Below, piece after piece: positions 27,847 through 36,022 of a DNA stretch of 36,022 bases. The notes under the pieces are model-generated. The model was not told the origin of the DNA, did not search any database, and saw only the letters and a program-made list of their open reading frames with translations. The translations under genes and the position numbers were made by a program. Positions within the stretch are counted from its first letter, which is position 1. Each line of letters begins with the position of its first letter. Origin of the DNA: a virus; the IMG/VR virus record IMGVR_UViG_3300036781_000178, positions 1 through 36,022 of that record, one strand, 5' to 3'.

Positions 27847-30413
27847 ACGCTCGGTCGGAATCCGCCCCCGACGCCTACACGACCTTCCTGCACGCCAAAG
27901 TGCGGATGGCCGAGGAATTCGGCTTCCACGTCGAAGACTCCGAAATCAACCAGATGCTGAAGCCCCACCAGCGCGATATGGTGCGCTGGCTGGTGCGCAT
28001 GGGCCGCGCCGCCTGTTTCGCAGCCTTTGGGTTAGGGAAGAGTGTCATCCAGTTGGAAGTCCTGCGGATCATCCTCAAGATGCTCGGCCTGCAGGGTGTT
28101 GACGGCATGGGCCTGATCGTTATCCCCCTGGGTGTCCGCCAGGAGTTCATCCGCGATGCGGCGATGCTTGGCATTCCCGTCAAGTTCATCCGTCGTATCG
28201 AGGAGGCCGAGGGCCCAGGCCTCTACCTGACGAACTACGAGAGCGTGCGCGACGGCAAGCTCGATCCGCGCCTCTTCCATGTCGCCAGCCTGGACGAGGC
28301 GTCATGCCTGCGCGGCTTTGGCGGCACCAAGACCTTCCGCGAATTCATGGCGCTGTTCGCCGGCGACCGCAAGACCATGGACGCGCGGATCTTCGGCGAG
28401 GCCGTCAAGTACCGGTTCGTGGCCACGGCCACGCCCTCTCCGAATGATTTCATCGAGCTGCTGGCGTACAGCGCCTTCCTCGGCGTGATGGATATCGGCC
28501 AGGCCAAGACCCGGTTTTTCAAGCGCAACAGCGAAAAGGCTGACGAACTCACGATCCACCCGCACAAAGAGCGTGAGTTCTGGCTGTGGGTGGCGTCGTG
28601 GGCGATCTTCGTGCAGAAGCCCTCGGACCTCGGTCACTCGGATGACGGTTACGAGCTGCCGGAAATGGAAATCAACTGGCATGAGATTCCCGCCGATCAC
28701 GCCGAGGCGGGATTTGACTTCCGTGGCCAGGGGATGCTGATCAAGGAGCAAGCGATCGGCATTGTCGAGGCGGCGCGCGAGAAGCGCGAGAGCCTGCCGG
28801 CGCGCATGGCCAAGCTGATGGAAATTCGCGAGCTTAACCCACTGGCGCATCGGATCATCTGGCACGACCTTGAGGCAGAGCGCTTGGCGATCGAGCGCGC
28901 CGTGCCGGATGTCGTCAGCGTCTTCGGCGCGCTGGACGATGAGCAAAAAGCCGAACGGATCATCGGTTTCTCCGAAGGGAAGTTTCGAGAACTCGCGGGA
29001 AAACCGGTGATGCTCGGCAGCGGCTGCAATTTCCAGCGTCATTGCGCCTGGGCCGTCTTTCTCGGCATCGGCCACAAATTCAACGATTTCATCCAGGCCG
29101 TGCACCGGATTCATCGATTCCTGCAGACGCGGCGCGTCCGCATCGACCTGATTTACACGGAGGCAGAGCGGGAGGTTCGCCGATCGCTCGAAGCCAAGTG
29201 GGAAAAACACAAGTGGGCGGTCCAAAAGATGACGGAGATTATTCGCGAATACGGGCTGTCAAGCGCGGCCATGGCCGAGAGCCTGAAGCGCGCCATGGGC
29301 GTCGAGCGCATCGAGGTTACCGGCCGGAACTTCCGGATCGTCAACAACGATTGCGTTCGCGAGACCGCGGCGATGGCGGACAACAGTGTTGATCTGGTGC
29401 TCACCTCCGTGCCGTTCAGCACGCAATACGAGTACTCGCCGAACTATGCGGACTTTGGCCATACCGACAACAACGAGCATTTCTTCGACCAACTGGGGTT
29501 CCTGACGCCCCAATTGCTGCGGACGCTCAAGCCAGGGCGCATCGCGGCGATCCACGTCAAGGACCGGATCGTGCCGGGCGGCATGACCGGCCTGGGTTAC
29601 CAGACCGTCTACCCCTTCCACGCCCGCGCGATCGACCACTACACGAAAAACGGCTTCGGCTATATGGGGATGATCACCATCGTGACGGACGTGGTGCGGG
29701 AGAACAACCAGACCTACCGCCTCACCTGGTCGGAACTCTGCAAAGACAGCTCGAAAATGAGCTGCGGCATGTCGGAGTACTTGCTGCTGTTTCGCAAGAC
29801 TCCGACCGAGACCTCCGACAGCTACGCCGATGAGCGGGTCACGAAGGAAAAGGCGCGGTATTCGCTGGCGCGGTGGCAGGTGGACGCGCATGCGTTCTGG
29901 CGATCGGCCGGCAATCGGATGCTCACCCCCGAGGAGTTGGAGAGCCTCGATCATGACGTGATCTTCCGGTGGTTTCGTGACTTCCACTTGGCCAACACCT
30001 ACGACTATGAGCACCACGTCAAGATCGGCGCCGCGATGGCCGCCACCGGCCGGCTGCCGACAACCTTCATGTTGTTGCAGCCTCCCTCTCTGGTCGAAGA
30101 CGTCTGGACCGACGTCGCGCGCATGCGCACCCTGAACATGATCCAGCAGCAGAAGGGCAAAGAGCAGCATCTTTGCCCCATGCAGTTCGATATCGCTGAT
30201 CGGGTGATCGAGCGCTTCACCAATCCTGGTGAGGTCGTCTACGACCCCTTCGGCGGGATCATGAGCGTGCCCTACCGCGCGCTGCTCAAGGGCCGCAAGG
30301 CGGTGGCCTGCGAGTTGTCGCCGGCGTACTTCACGGATGGGGCCCACTACCTGCAGGCAGCCGAGCGCGAGATGAGCATGCCTAGCCTTTTCGATATCGA
30401 GGAGCCAGCGTGA
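27843..30413 (+). CDS. SNF2-like helicase fused to a DNA methyltransferase
   Basis: 856 residues from GTG 27843 (GTGA overlap). The N-terminal half is a superfamily-2 helicase: LKPHQRDMVRWL (Q-like), degenerate Walker A FGLGKS (62-67), DEAS (151-154), TATP (195-198), and the second lobe with MLGSGCNFQRH and FIQAVHRIHRF (motif VI, about 416-426). The C-terminal part is an amino-methyltransferase of circularly permuted order: motif IV TSVPFSTQYEY (from 521) precedes motif I DPFGGIMS (801-808) and KAVACELSPAYF. The catalytic motif is SVPF where most relatives have SPPF or DPPY. It probably modifies phage DNA while translocating; specificity is unknown. No restriction subunit is nearby. Confidence 0.88.
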   Translation: MNARSESAPDAYTTFLHAKVRMAEEFGFHVEDSEINQMLKPHQRDMVRWLVRMGRAACFAAFGLGKSVIQLEVLRIILKMLGLQGVDGMGLIVIPLGVRQEFIRDAAMLGIPVKFIRRIEEAEGPGLYLTNYESVRDGKLDPRLFHVASLDEASCLRGFGGTKTFREFMALFAGDRKTMDARIFGEAVKYRFVATATPSPNDFIELLAYSAFLGVMDIGQAKTRFFKRNSEKADELTIHPHKEREFWLWVASWAIFVQKPSDLGHSDDGYELPEMEINWHEIPADHAEAGFDFRGQGMLIKEQAIGIVEAAREKRESLPARMAKLMEIRELNPLAHRIIWHDLEAERLAIERAVPDVVSVFGALDDEQKAERIIGFSEGKFRELAGKPVMLGSGCNFQRHCAWAVFLGIGHKFNDFIQAVHRIHRFLQTRRVRIDLIYTEAEREVRRSLEAKWEKHKWAVQKMTEIIREYGLSSAAMAESLKRAMGVERIEVTGRNFRIVNNDCVRETAAMADNSVDLVLTSVPFSTQYEYSPNYADFGHTDNNEHFFDQLGFLTPQLLRTLKPGRIAAIHVKDRIVPGGMTGLGYQTVYPFHARAIDHYTKNGFGYMGMITIVTDVVRENNQTYRLTWSELCKDSSKMSCGMSEYLLLFRKTPTETSDSYADERVTKEKARYSLARWQVDAHAFWRSAGNRMLTPEELESLDHDVIFRWFRDFHLANTYDYEHHVKIGAAMAATGRLPTTFMLLQPPSLVEDVWTDVARMRTLNMIQQQKGKEQHLCPMQFDIADRVIERFTNPGEVVYDPFGGIMSVPYRALLKGRKAVACELSPAYFTDGAHYLQAAEREMSMPSLFDIEEPA

Positions 30414-31462
30414 CCCCATCCCAAGAAGTCGAGCAAATCCTCACTCAGCAGCATTGCACCAGCGGCTTATCATCCGAAGAGATGTGGGAGGAAATCACCA
30501 CGGTGGGCACGAAGCAGGAGTTCGTGCACCTGCTGGCGCGCTTGTCGACACAAAACGACGTGGACCGCCGCAAGTTGAGCGTTGGCCTGCGCTATTGGGC
30601 TAAGGGAAAATGCCCTCCGCACATCCAGGACGCGCCGAACGGCACGGAAAAGCCGGACCGGCACGCCCTGCCAAACCCGCGCACGGAGCAACTGCAGCAG
30701 ATCCGCGAGAACCAAATGCGACTGGTGTCGCCTGCGGAGGCTCAGTACCACCAGTCCAAGAATCAGCCGACGGACGCGCGGTTCCACAGCAGCAACCCAC
30801 CTCTGCCGCGGCAGATCGATCGCCTGGTGGCAGCCGTGATCCCCAAGCCCGGGCAGAACTGCAAGGAACTGGCCTCGGCGACGGGTATCCCGGTCAATTC
30901 CGCCGCGACAACGCTGAATACGGCGATTCGCGACAACTTACTGAGTCGCGCCCAAGTCGGCGGCGTCTGGTGCTATTGGCCGCCGGGCGCGGCGCCGGCA
31001 GATGAGGTGGCGCCGGTCAAACTCCGAACGGATATCCGCAGGCCCGCAGCACCGGCGGAGGTCGCGCGCGCCGATATCGCGGCACCGGCAGCGCTGGCAA
31101 AGGCTGATCCACCCGAGAACCTTCTGGTTGAGAGCGGCCCCTGGGTGGCCCCCGCACACGAGATTCAGCGAATGCTTAGCGATACCGCGCCCCCTGCACT
31201 GGCAGCGCCAGCCGGGCGCACTGTCGCCGGCTTCGTGATCGAGGACCGGCCGCTCACGCCGAAGATCGACGGCCGCACTGGTGACTTGATTCTCGCCCTC
31301 GATGCCCTGGGCCTGAAACAGACCCTGCTGATCACCCCTACGCACGGTGCAACGCACAACGCCCGCGAACAGTTGTTCCTGCGTGCCAAGCGCCGTCTGC
31401 CGAGCAAGAAGTTCTCCAGCCAGCAGGAGACCGACGGCCTGCGCATCGGGAGAACCGAATGA
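30410..31462 (+). CDS. Phage protein with winged-helix segments
   Basis: 350 residues from GTG 30410 (GTGA). The central region (AAVIPKPGQNCKELASATGI, PVNSAATTLNTAIRDNLLSR, AQVGGVWCYWP) looks like a winged helix. The flanks are Pro/Ala/Gln-rich and disordered in appearance. The end (ILALDALGLKQTLLITPTHG) is a second small domain. It sits upstream of a related smaller protein with a comparable N-terminal HTH. Role unknown, presumably DNA-binding. Confidence 0.7.
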   Translation: MTPSQEVEQILTQQHCTSGLSSEEMWEEITTVGTKQEFVHLLARLSTQNDVDRRKLSVGLRYWAKGKCPPHIQDAPNGTEKPDRHALPNPRTEQLQQIRENQMRLVSPAEAQYHQSKNQPTDARFHSSNPPLPRQIDRLVAAVIPKPGQNCKELASATGIPVNSAATTLNTAIRDNLLSRAQVGGVWCYWPPGAAPADEVAPVKLRTDIRRPAAPAEVARADIAAPAALAKADPPENLLVESGPWVAPAHEIQRMLSDTAPPALAAPAGRTVAGFVIEDRPLTPKIDGRTGDLILALDALGLKQTLLITPTHGATHNAREQLFLRAKRRLPSKKFSSQQETDGLRIGRTE

Positions 31463-32067
31463 CCAGCAAAGCCCAGGTCCTGCAGGCGATCCGCGCCAAC
31501 CCCGGGCTGACGCCGGCCCAGTTGGCTGCGTTGCTGCCCGGCATCCCTGCCGGCAGCGTCAGCGGGTACTGCACGATGCTCTCGAAAGAGGGCTCGGTGA
31601 CGCGCAAGTACGGAGCGCGGGCCTGGTGCTACACGGCGGCGGGCCACCGGCCGGCGAAGACGCCGCGGCCGCGCGCCCGGCCCCGGCCCCCGGTGGAGAT
31701 GGCCCGCGCGCGCGCTGCGTTTGAGGCTGCGACCGCGGGCGTCGCGCACACGAAGGATGCGCTGGAAACCGCCTGGGCATCGTTTATGGCCCTAGCGGAC
31801 GTTGACCGCCGGGCGTTCCGGCGCGCGCTGGAGAACTACGAGCTGCTGGCGGTGAGGTTCCCGGCACCGGCGCGCGCCCGACCCGTGCCTGTGCTCCCCG
31901 GGTCCGCCACGCCCTACAAATCAGCGGTGGCCACGGTCGCCCGCAAATCTACCAGGTCGGAGATTGAGGATCGGGCAGAAGAGCGGCGCATTTCCAAATT
32001 GGACGAGATACCCCAGGTCGCCGCGCGCCGGCGTGCCGAATCCCCGCGCATGGAGAGGATCAGCTGA
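31459..32067 (+). CDS. Winged-helix phage protein
   Basis: 202 residues, coupled by ATGA. The N-terminus (VLQAIRANPGLTPAQLAALL, PAGSVSGYCTMLSKEGSVTR, YGARAWCYTAA) is a compact winged helix like that in the preceding protein. An RPRARPRPP linker, a helical middle and a charged tail follow. Possibly a replication or transcription accessory protein; not identified further. Confidence 0.7.
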   Translation: MTSKAQVLQAIRANPGLTPAQLAALLPGIPAGSVSGYCTMLSKEGSVTRKYGARAWCYTAAGHRPAKTPRPRARPRPPVEMARARAAFEAATAGVAHTKDALETAWASFMALADVDRRAFRRALENYELLAVRFPAPARARPVPVLPGSATPYKSAVATVARKSTRSEIEDRAEERRISKLDEIPQVAARRRAESPRMERIS

Positions 32068-32107
32068 TCCCGTTCCGCGAAGCACTGAATTGGAAGCCCT
32101 GGAATAG

Positions 32108-32899
32108 ATGCGCGATTACTCAAAAGTTGGTCCTCAGTTCTGGATCGGAGAGACAGGCAAGCGGCTGCGCGGCGCCGGCATGGAGGCGCAGATCGTTGCC
32201 ATGTACCTGATGACCTGCCCGCACGCCAACATGATCGGCCTGTTTTACGTGTCGATGGTCTCGATCGCGCACGAAACTGGCCTGGGAATGGAAGGGGCCA
32301 CCAAGGGCCTTGCAAGGGCCATCGAAGCGGGGTTTTGTTGTTTCGATGAGGCTTCGGAGGTCGTTTGGGTGCAGGAAATGGCGGCGTACCAGATCGCCGC
32401 CGAACTCGACGCCAAGGACAACCGCTGCAAGGGTGTGCAGAACGAGTACGACTCCCTCCCCGCCAACCCTTGGCTGGCCCCTTTTTACGAGCGATACGGC
32501 ACTCCTTTTCACATGTCGCGCGCCCGCGGCCCGGGGTCGCCGCCACCCCTGGAAAAGAAAGGGCCTACCAAGCCCCTTCGAAGCCAGGAACAGGAACAAG
32601 AGCAGAAGCAGGAACAGAAAAAGACTGCCCCGCCGGCGTTGCCGGCCTGGCTTCCGATATCTGCCTGGAATTCCTGGCTGGAAGTCCGGAAGAAAAAGCG
32701 CGCGGCCCCCACCGACAAAGCCCTGGAGCTGACGCTGCGCGACCTCGACCGGTGGCGAACCCAGGGGCACGACATCGAAGAAATCATCAACCACTCGATC
32801 AAGCACAACTACACCGGGTTGTTCGAGCCGAAGCACCCACCGCGCAAGCCCGCGCAGGAGAAATCCCATGAATCAAGACCCGCAGTCGAAGCCGCTTAA
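32108..32899 (+). CDS. Phage replication initiator-like protein
   Basis: 263 residues. The N-terminal DNA-binding region (QFWIGETGKRLRGAGMEAQI, VAMYLMTCPHANMIGLFYVS, IAHETGLGMEGATKGLARAI, EAGFCCFDEASEVVWVQEMA) is the family that precedes a DnaC-like loader in many temperate phages and functions like lambda O or DnaT. A Gln/Glu/Lys repeat linker (EQEQEQKQEQKK) leads to a C-terminal part (LTLRDLDRWRTQGHDIEEII) that resembles DnaT/DnaD-type helicase-interaction modules. It overlaps the next gene by 32 bp. Confidence 0.82.
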   Translation: MRDYSKVGPQFWIGETGKRLRGAGMEAQIVAMYLMTCPHANMIGLFYVSMVSIAHETGLGMEGATKGLARAIEAGFCCFDEASEVVWVQEMAAYQIAAELDAKDNRCKGVQNEYDSLPANPWLAPFYERYGTPFHMSRARGPGSPPPLEKKGPTKPLRSQEQEQEQKQEQKKTAPPALPAWLPISAWNSWLEVRKKKRAAPTDKALELTLRDLDRWRTQGHDIEEIINHSIKHNYTGLFEPKHPPRKPAQEKSHESRPAVEAA

Positions 32900-33764
32900 A
32901 GAGCCGCTGCCAGGCGCGCCCCGCCCCGCCGAACCCGACGGCCCGGACACCTGGACAGCGGATAAGCGGGCGGAGGTCGAGCGCATGGGCGCAGAGGCTA
33001 CCACCTCATTGCTGCGGCGCGCCTCTAACCCCGGCCCGCTCCGCCCGCCCCGCGCCGCGCCGGCGTTCGTCGTCACCATGTCGAGGTGTGACGCCCACGG
33101 GGAATATGCCGCGAACGAACTCGGGCCTGACGGGGTGGAACGCTGGCACCCGCCCGGCTGCCCGACGTGCGCCCGGCAGGCAGCGGCCGAAAAGCTGATG
33201 GCGCGCGCCGCGATCAGCCCGCGCTTTACCGAATGCACGTTCGGAAACTTCCGTGCGGAAACGCCGAAGCAGCGGGAAGCCCTTGATCTCTGCCGCCAGT
33301 ACGCCGCGGAGTTCGGGAAGAACCGGGAGGCTGGCACCTGCCTGATCCTCCGGGGGAACCCCGGGACCGGGAAAAACCACTTGGCCACCGCAATCGCCAA
33401 AGCCGTGATGGTCGGCGGTCACACCGTCCTGAACGCCACGGCTTTCGAGGTCATCCGGCGCATCCGCGAAACCTGGGGGGCACGCGCCATCGAGTCGGAG
33501 GCTGACGTAATCCGCAAGTTCGGTGAACTCGACCTCCTGATCGTGGATGAAATTGGCCGCCACTACCAAGCCAAGGACGGCAGCGAAAGCATTGAGATTT
33601 TCAATGTGATCGATGAGCGGTACCGGCTGGTGCGCCCGACGATCGTGATCTCCAACCTGGACAAGGAAGAGCTGCAACGCGCAATGGGGAAGGCCGCTTA
33701 CGACCGGCTCCGCCAGGGCGGCGCAAAGATCGCGAACTTCGACTGGGATTCAGCCCGAGGCTGA
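32868..33764 (+). CDS. DnaC-like helicase loader
   Basis: 298 residues, ATG behind CAGGAG. The N-terminal 110 residues include a zinc-ribbon-like CysX2Cys (CPTC). The AAA+ domain carries Walker A GNPGTGKN (163-170), Walker B LLIVDEIG (223-230), a sensor-1 type ISN (261-263) and an Arg-rich C-terminus (YDRLRQGGAK). It loads the host replicative helicase at the phage origin together with the preceding initiator. Confidence 0.9.
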   Translation: MNQDPQSKPLKEPLPGAPRPAEPDGPDTWTADKRAEVERMGAEATTSLLRRASNPGPLRPPRAAPAFVVTMSRCDAHGEYAANELGPDGVERWHPPGCPTCARQAAAEKLMARAAISPRFTECTFGNFRAETPKQREALDLCRQYAAEFGKNREAGTCLILRGNPGTGKNHLATAIAKAVMVGGHTVLNATAFEVIRRIRETWGARAIESEADVIRKFGELDLLIVDEIGRHYQAKDGSESIEIFNVIDERYRLVRPTIVISNLDKEELQRAMGKAAYDRLRQGGAKIANFDWDSARG

Positions 33765-33822
33765 TTGTGTCGAAATATTGACAATCCATAACTTTTGACC
33801 GGTCACTAACCGATGACACAAA
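33764..33822. promoter_or_regulatory. AT-rich spacer with palindromes after the replication genes
   Basis: Between the loader and the next gene lie TGTCgaaatattGACA (33768-33783), the perfect palindrome TGACCGGTCA (33796-33805), and TTGACA at 33778 without a good -10 at the normal spacing. A small operator or a secondary promoter is possible; nothing decisive. Confidence 0.35.
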
Positions 33823-34095
33823 ATGGACAAGTTGAACCGGCCGCCGATGCCGAATTGCCGGTTCGAACACACGATCAGGACGCCGCTCGGACCGATGAAG
33901 GTGGCGTACGACATGGCGGCGCCGAAGACTGGAGAGGATTTTCTCGCGATCTTCCAGGCCGTCGTGAAGCACTTTCCGCCGACGCCGGAGCAGTTGGCGG
34001 CGGCCGAACGGCGAGAACGGAATTCGCTGATGGTCAGCACTGCTCCCTCGCCGGCAGCAGTACGGCATGCGGTGAAGCGCGGCCGCCGAACCTGA
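33823..34095 (+). CDS. Small phage hypothetical protein
   Basis: 90 residues from ATG 33823 (MDKLNRPPMPNCRFEHTIRT). It has a short beta-rich N-terminal half, then a helical segment (GEDFLAIFQAVVKHFPPTPE) and a basic tail. The other frame here (from 33813) is probably shadow up to about 34107. Function unknown. Confidence 0.65.
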   Translation: MDKLNRPPMPNCRFEHTIRTPLGPMKVAYDMAAPKTGEDFLAIFQAVVKHFPPTPEQLAAAERRERNSLMVSTAPSPAAVRHAVKRGRRT

Positions 34096-34121
34096 GTCGC
34101 CCCGCTTTGTACGAGGCGGGC

Positions 34122-34664
34122 GTGGAGCGCATGCGCGCCTTCTGCGAGTTGAACGACCTGCCGGTGCAGGTGATGTTCAGCGCTGCAGCCGATGACTGGC
34201 GGCTTGGCACTTGCGCCTACTGGCGCCCCGATGGCATCCACATCGCGGTGTCGAAGTGCGCATGGCCCGGGCTTGGCGGCCGCGCATGGTCGTGGCCAGG
34301 GTATGTGATTGACCGGACGCCGTTTGGCGTGATCGCCCACGAAATGGGGCATGCGGCTGACCACGGCAAGAGCACGCGCCGGGGCAACTATTACGGGGAC
34401 TACTCCATGCGCATGCGTGAGCGCACCGGCGAGAAGCCCATCACGACCTATGCGCCGAACGATGCGGAATGGTTCGCGGAGATATTCAGGCTGTTCATCA
34501 CGAACCCGGACTTGCTGTACTGCCTGCGCCCGAAGACGCACCAGGCGCTGATGGCCGACTTCAAGCCTGTGGAGACCAACTCCTGGGAGATCGTGCTCAC
34601 CGGCTGGGGCGCGCCGGCCCGGACGATTGACATGGCGCGCAAGAAGATCGCGGCGGCGAAATGA
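34122..34664 (+). CDS. Phage zinc metallopeptidase-like protein
   Basis: About 180 residues. The start is uncertain: GTG 34122 is favoured by GAGG upstream, with TTG 34107 and ATG 34131 as alternatives. A more upstream ATG at 33813 would overlap the previous gene for its whole length and has shadow-like composition. The motif GVIAHEMGHAADHGK gives HExxH plus a third His (HEMGHAADH), and a downstream DAEWFAEIFRLFI may supply the last ligand. This is a gluzincin-like or SprT-like layout. It could process a phage or host protein. Confidence 0.7.
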   Translation: MERMRAFCELNDLPVQVMFSAAADDWRLGTCAYWRPDGIHIAVSKCAWPGLGGRAWSWPGYVIDRTPFGVIAHEMGHAADHGKSTRRGNYYGDYSMRMRERTGEKPITTYAPNDAEWFAEIFRLFITNPDLLYCLRPKTHQALMADFKPVETNSWEIVLTGWGAPARTIDMARKKIAAAK

Positions 34665-35104
34665 CCGGCGTCCGCTGGAGCCCGGAGCAGCTTGAGGGCC
34701 ACCTCAAGTCCGGCAAGGTTCGCATCGCTGGCGCGCCGGCGCCCGAACGCCGCTGCTCGGCCTCGCGCGCCGTGGTGCAAGCCGACATCAAGCTGCCGCC
34801 GAAGGTCAGCCTGATTGAAGAGCGCTTCGCGCAGCAGATTGAGGCCGCTGGCCTGCCCGCGCCGAAGCGCGAGTACTTCCACATCCCCGGCCGCGATTTC
34901 CGGCTGGACTTCGCGTGGCCGGCGTTGCGCATTGGCGTCGAGGTCCAGGGCGGCGCCCACCGCGTCAAGGCGCGCGCTGCGGCAGATATCGAAAAGCGCG
35001 CCCTCGGTCTGCTTGCGGGCTGGCGCATCCTGGAAGTCAACGGCGCGGCCGTGCGCGATGAGCGTGGGATCGGCTGGCTGAAACAACTTGTGGAGCAGCA
35101 ATGA
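34661..35104 (+). CDS. PD-(D/E)xK-like phage nuclease
   Basis: 147 residues, coupled by ATGA. The core YFHIPGRDFRLDFAWPALRI, then GVEVQGGAHR and LGLLAGWRILEVNGAAVRD, is the restriction-endonuclease-like fold: Asp in RLDFAWP, and Glu-Val-Gln in place of the usual Glu-x-Lys, as in some Vsr/DUF559-like and Holliday-junction nucleases. It resembles phage nucleases that occupy the rusA/ninG position, so a junction-resolving role is possible. Confidence 0.78.
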   Translation: MTGVRWSPEQLEGHLKSGKVRIAGAPAPERRCSASRAVVQADIKLPPKVSLIEERFAQQIEAAGLPAPKREYFHIPGRDFRLDFAWPALRIGVEVQGGAHRVKARAAADIEKRALGLLAGWRILEVNGAAVRDERGIGWLKQLVEQQ

Positions 35105-35532
35105 AGCCAGTAATGCAGGAATTCTTACATAACCCGGAAACCGGGGTATTCGGGGACTGCTTTCGAGCGGTGATCGCCAGCCTTCTCGATCTTCCCATCG
35201 CGGACGTGCCGCATTTCTTTCTCTACGACCCCGGCCCCGAAGACGGTTGGCCCATTGTGAACCGATGGCTTGCACCGCACGGTCTTGCCTATATTTGCTT
35301 CGGTGGCTCGTTCGATATCCAGGAATGGATGAAAAATAATGGAGTCACTGATGTCTGGCACGAAATCGGCGGCCCATCACCACGGTTTGCGGATGCCTTT
35401 CACTCCGTGGTGGGCCACAACGGCAGTATTGCCCATGACCCGCATCCGGACGGCACTGGCTTGGCTGGCAATCCACGAGAAACCTGGACGTACGGGTTCC
35501 TCGTTCGCATCAATGCCGGATCGCTCAGCTAA
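35101..35532 (+). CDS. Papain-like-fold phage protein
   Basis: 143 residues. GDCFRAVIASLLDLPIADVP places Cys at the head of a helix, and AFHSVVGHNGSIAHDPHPDG supplies His and Asp. This is the order expected of a C39/NlpC-like cysteine peptidase fold. A phage family with GDC...HSVV...HDPHP is recognisable, but its substrate is unknown and it may be inactive. It overlaps the previous gene by 4 bp. Confidence 0.7.
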   Translation: MKPVMQEFLHNPETGVFGDCFRAVIASLLDLPIADVPHFFLYDPGPEDGWPIVNRWLAPHGLAYICFGGSFDIQEWMKNNGVTDVWHEIGGPSPRFADAFHSVVGHNGSIAHDPHPDGTGLAGNPRETWTYGFLVRINAGSLS

Positions 35533-35714
35533 TGGCTGACGTCGCCGACTTGGCCGACCACCAAATAGAACAAAGCCTGCAGCAGGCCCTGCGCACTCGC
35601 GCGCCCGTGATTGTTCCGCGTGGAACATGCCACAACTGCGACGAGCCAGCGCGAGGCCTGTTCTGCGACCCGGAATGCCGCGACGATTGGGAGAAGCGGG
35701 AACGCTTGACTTAG
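35532..35714 (+). CDS. Small zinc-finger phage protein
   Basis: 60 residues, ATG overlapping the previous stop (TAATG). A helical N-terminus (ADHQIEQSLQQALRTRAPVI) is followed by CHNCDEPARGLFCDPECRDD, a four-Cys zinc knuckle. The layout recalls truncated TraR/DksA-like phage proteins that bind RNA polymerase, though it is shorter. Last gene of the tightly packed rightward run. Confidence 0.75.
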   Translation: MADVADLADHQIEQSLQQALRTRAPVIVPRGTCHNCDEPARGLFCDPECRDDWEKRERLT

Positions 35715-35771
35715 GGGTCTAACAGTTTACGTTGCTCGGTTAAACCGCGACCAACGTACTGAGGACCACTG

Positions 35772-36022
35772 ATGAAGAAGATTCTCTCCCTCCTGCTGTT
35801 CTGCGCCTGCCTGGTGCCGGGCTTGGCCTCCGCCCAGGGTTCACCCAACATCTCGGGCGTGATCATCGCCTCGGCCTCCCAGACCGGTGCGACCGTCAAC
35901 GGCCCCGACCTGCCAAACGCGAACCTCAAGGGCGTCCACGTCATCATCAACGTGAGCGCGTACACCTCCGGGAGTTACACGCCCCATATTCAGGGGTGGG
36001 ACGTCGCCAGCCAAAGCTACTA
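35772..36022 (+). CDS. Exported protein, truncated by window end
   Basis: The first 83 residues of a frame still open at the window edge. GAGGA lies upstream of ATG 35772. A signal peptide (MKKILSLLLFCACLVPGLAS) ends in ASA before Gln. The mature part is beta-rich and polar (NISGVIIASASQTGATVNGP, KGVHVIINVSAYTSGSYTPH, IQGWDVASQS). TTGACT (35706-35711) upstream may belong to its own promoter. Export, absence of coupling and a new spacing suggest a different transcription unit: a moron or the first late gene. Family not identified. Confidence 0.75.
   Translation, partial: MKKILSLLLFCACLVPGLASAQGSPNISGVIIASASQTGATVNGPDLPNANLKGVHVIINVSAYTSGSYTPHIQGWDVASQSY

Noticed and set aside
28302-30419. Long leftward frames (307 and 386 residues) opposite the helicase-methyltransferase
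   Set aside because: They mirror the codon pattern of the real gene on the other strand, as is usual in GC-rich DNA; no recognisable motif or ribosome site.
1-36022. CRISPR array or insertion sequence
   Set aside because: No regularly spaced short repeats and no transposase with terminal inverted repeats were found by eye.

Overview
The window looks like the left three quarters of a lambdoid-style temperate prophage in a GC-rich Proteobacterium, most likely a betaproteobacterium of the Burkholderiales. The taxonomic call is an inference from base composition and the general look of the proteins; no host gene except a tRNA is present. The left edge holds a tRNA-Lys(UUU) with its own promoter and terminator. 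A tyrosine integrase gene points toward its 3' end, so the tRNA is the probable attachment site (attL). The other attachment site is outside the window.

Layout. (1) From 21416 down to 413, a roughly 21 kb leftward early operon of tightly overlapping genes (ATGA, GTGA and TAATG junctions) starts at a promoter embedded in two repressor operators (21461-21503). It carries, in transcription order: small early genes, a membrane-anchored putative metzincin, an HNH nuclease, a single-strand annealing protein candidate, a YqaJ/lambda-type exonuclease, KTSC, DUF1367-like and YbcO-like genes, rdgC, a complete diversity-generating retroelement (DGR), a YdaS-type regulator, a cytosine-C5 methyltransferase, a DUF5131 (Gp37/Gp68) protein, small hypotheticals, a helix-turn-helix excisionase candidate and the integrase. 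Two small rightward genes (6489-7061) interrupt it. (2) From 21.5 to 24.6 kb lies the lysogeny region: a small membrane protein, a 560 bp gene-free stretch rich in inverted TTACG motifs, a Panacea-type toxin-antitoxin pair, a terminator and a perfect 20 bp palindrome, a secreted protein encoded behind cI, and a LexA-like CI repressor. (3) From 24.6 to 35.7 kb is a rightward early operon: a Cro/YdaS-like protein, zinc-finger proteins, a NUMOD4-HNH homing endonuclease, a large SNF2-like helicase fused to a DNA methyltransferase, winged-helix proteins, a replication initiator and DnaC-like loader, a metallopeptidase, a PD-(D/E)xK-like nuclease, a papain-like candidate and a zinc-finger protein. 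The window ends inside an exported protein.

The main discovery is the DGR. A reverse transcriptase with the DGR signatures (GLPIGNLSSQ and YVDD), an Avd accessory protein, one adenine-rich template repeat (TR, 11743-11851) and three variable repeats (VR1 12416-12522, VR2 12990-13096, VR3 18629-18735) are all present. Each VR forms the C-terminus of a different target protein. By hand count, 49 of 52 differences between the TR and the three VRs in the 77 bp variable core fall at template-strand adenines. Unlike the classical phage DGR that rewrites a tail tip, this one sits in the early recombination operon, apparently under CI control. Its third target lies about 6.9 kb from the TR, next to annealase, exonuclease and HNH genes. 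The TR is also read through by the reverse transcriptase reading frame.

The two operator clusters share an identical 16 bp site, so one repressor probably controls both early operons, as in lambda. The genes between them (the toxin-antitoxin pair and the secreted protein) are the ones expected to be expressed in a lysogen.
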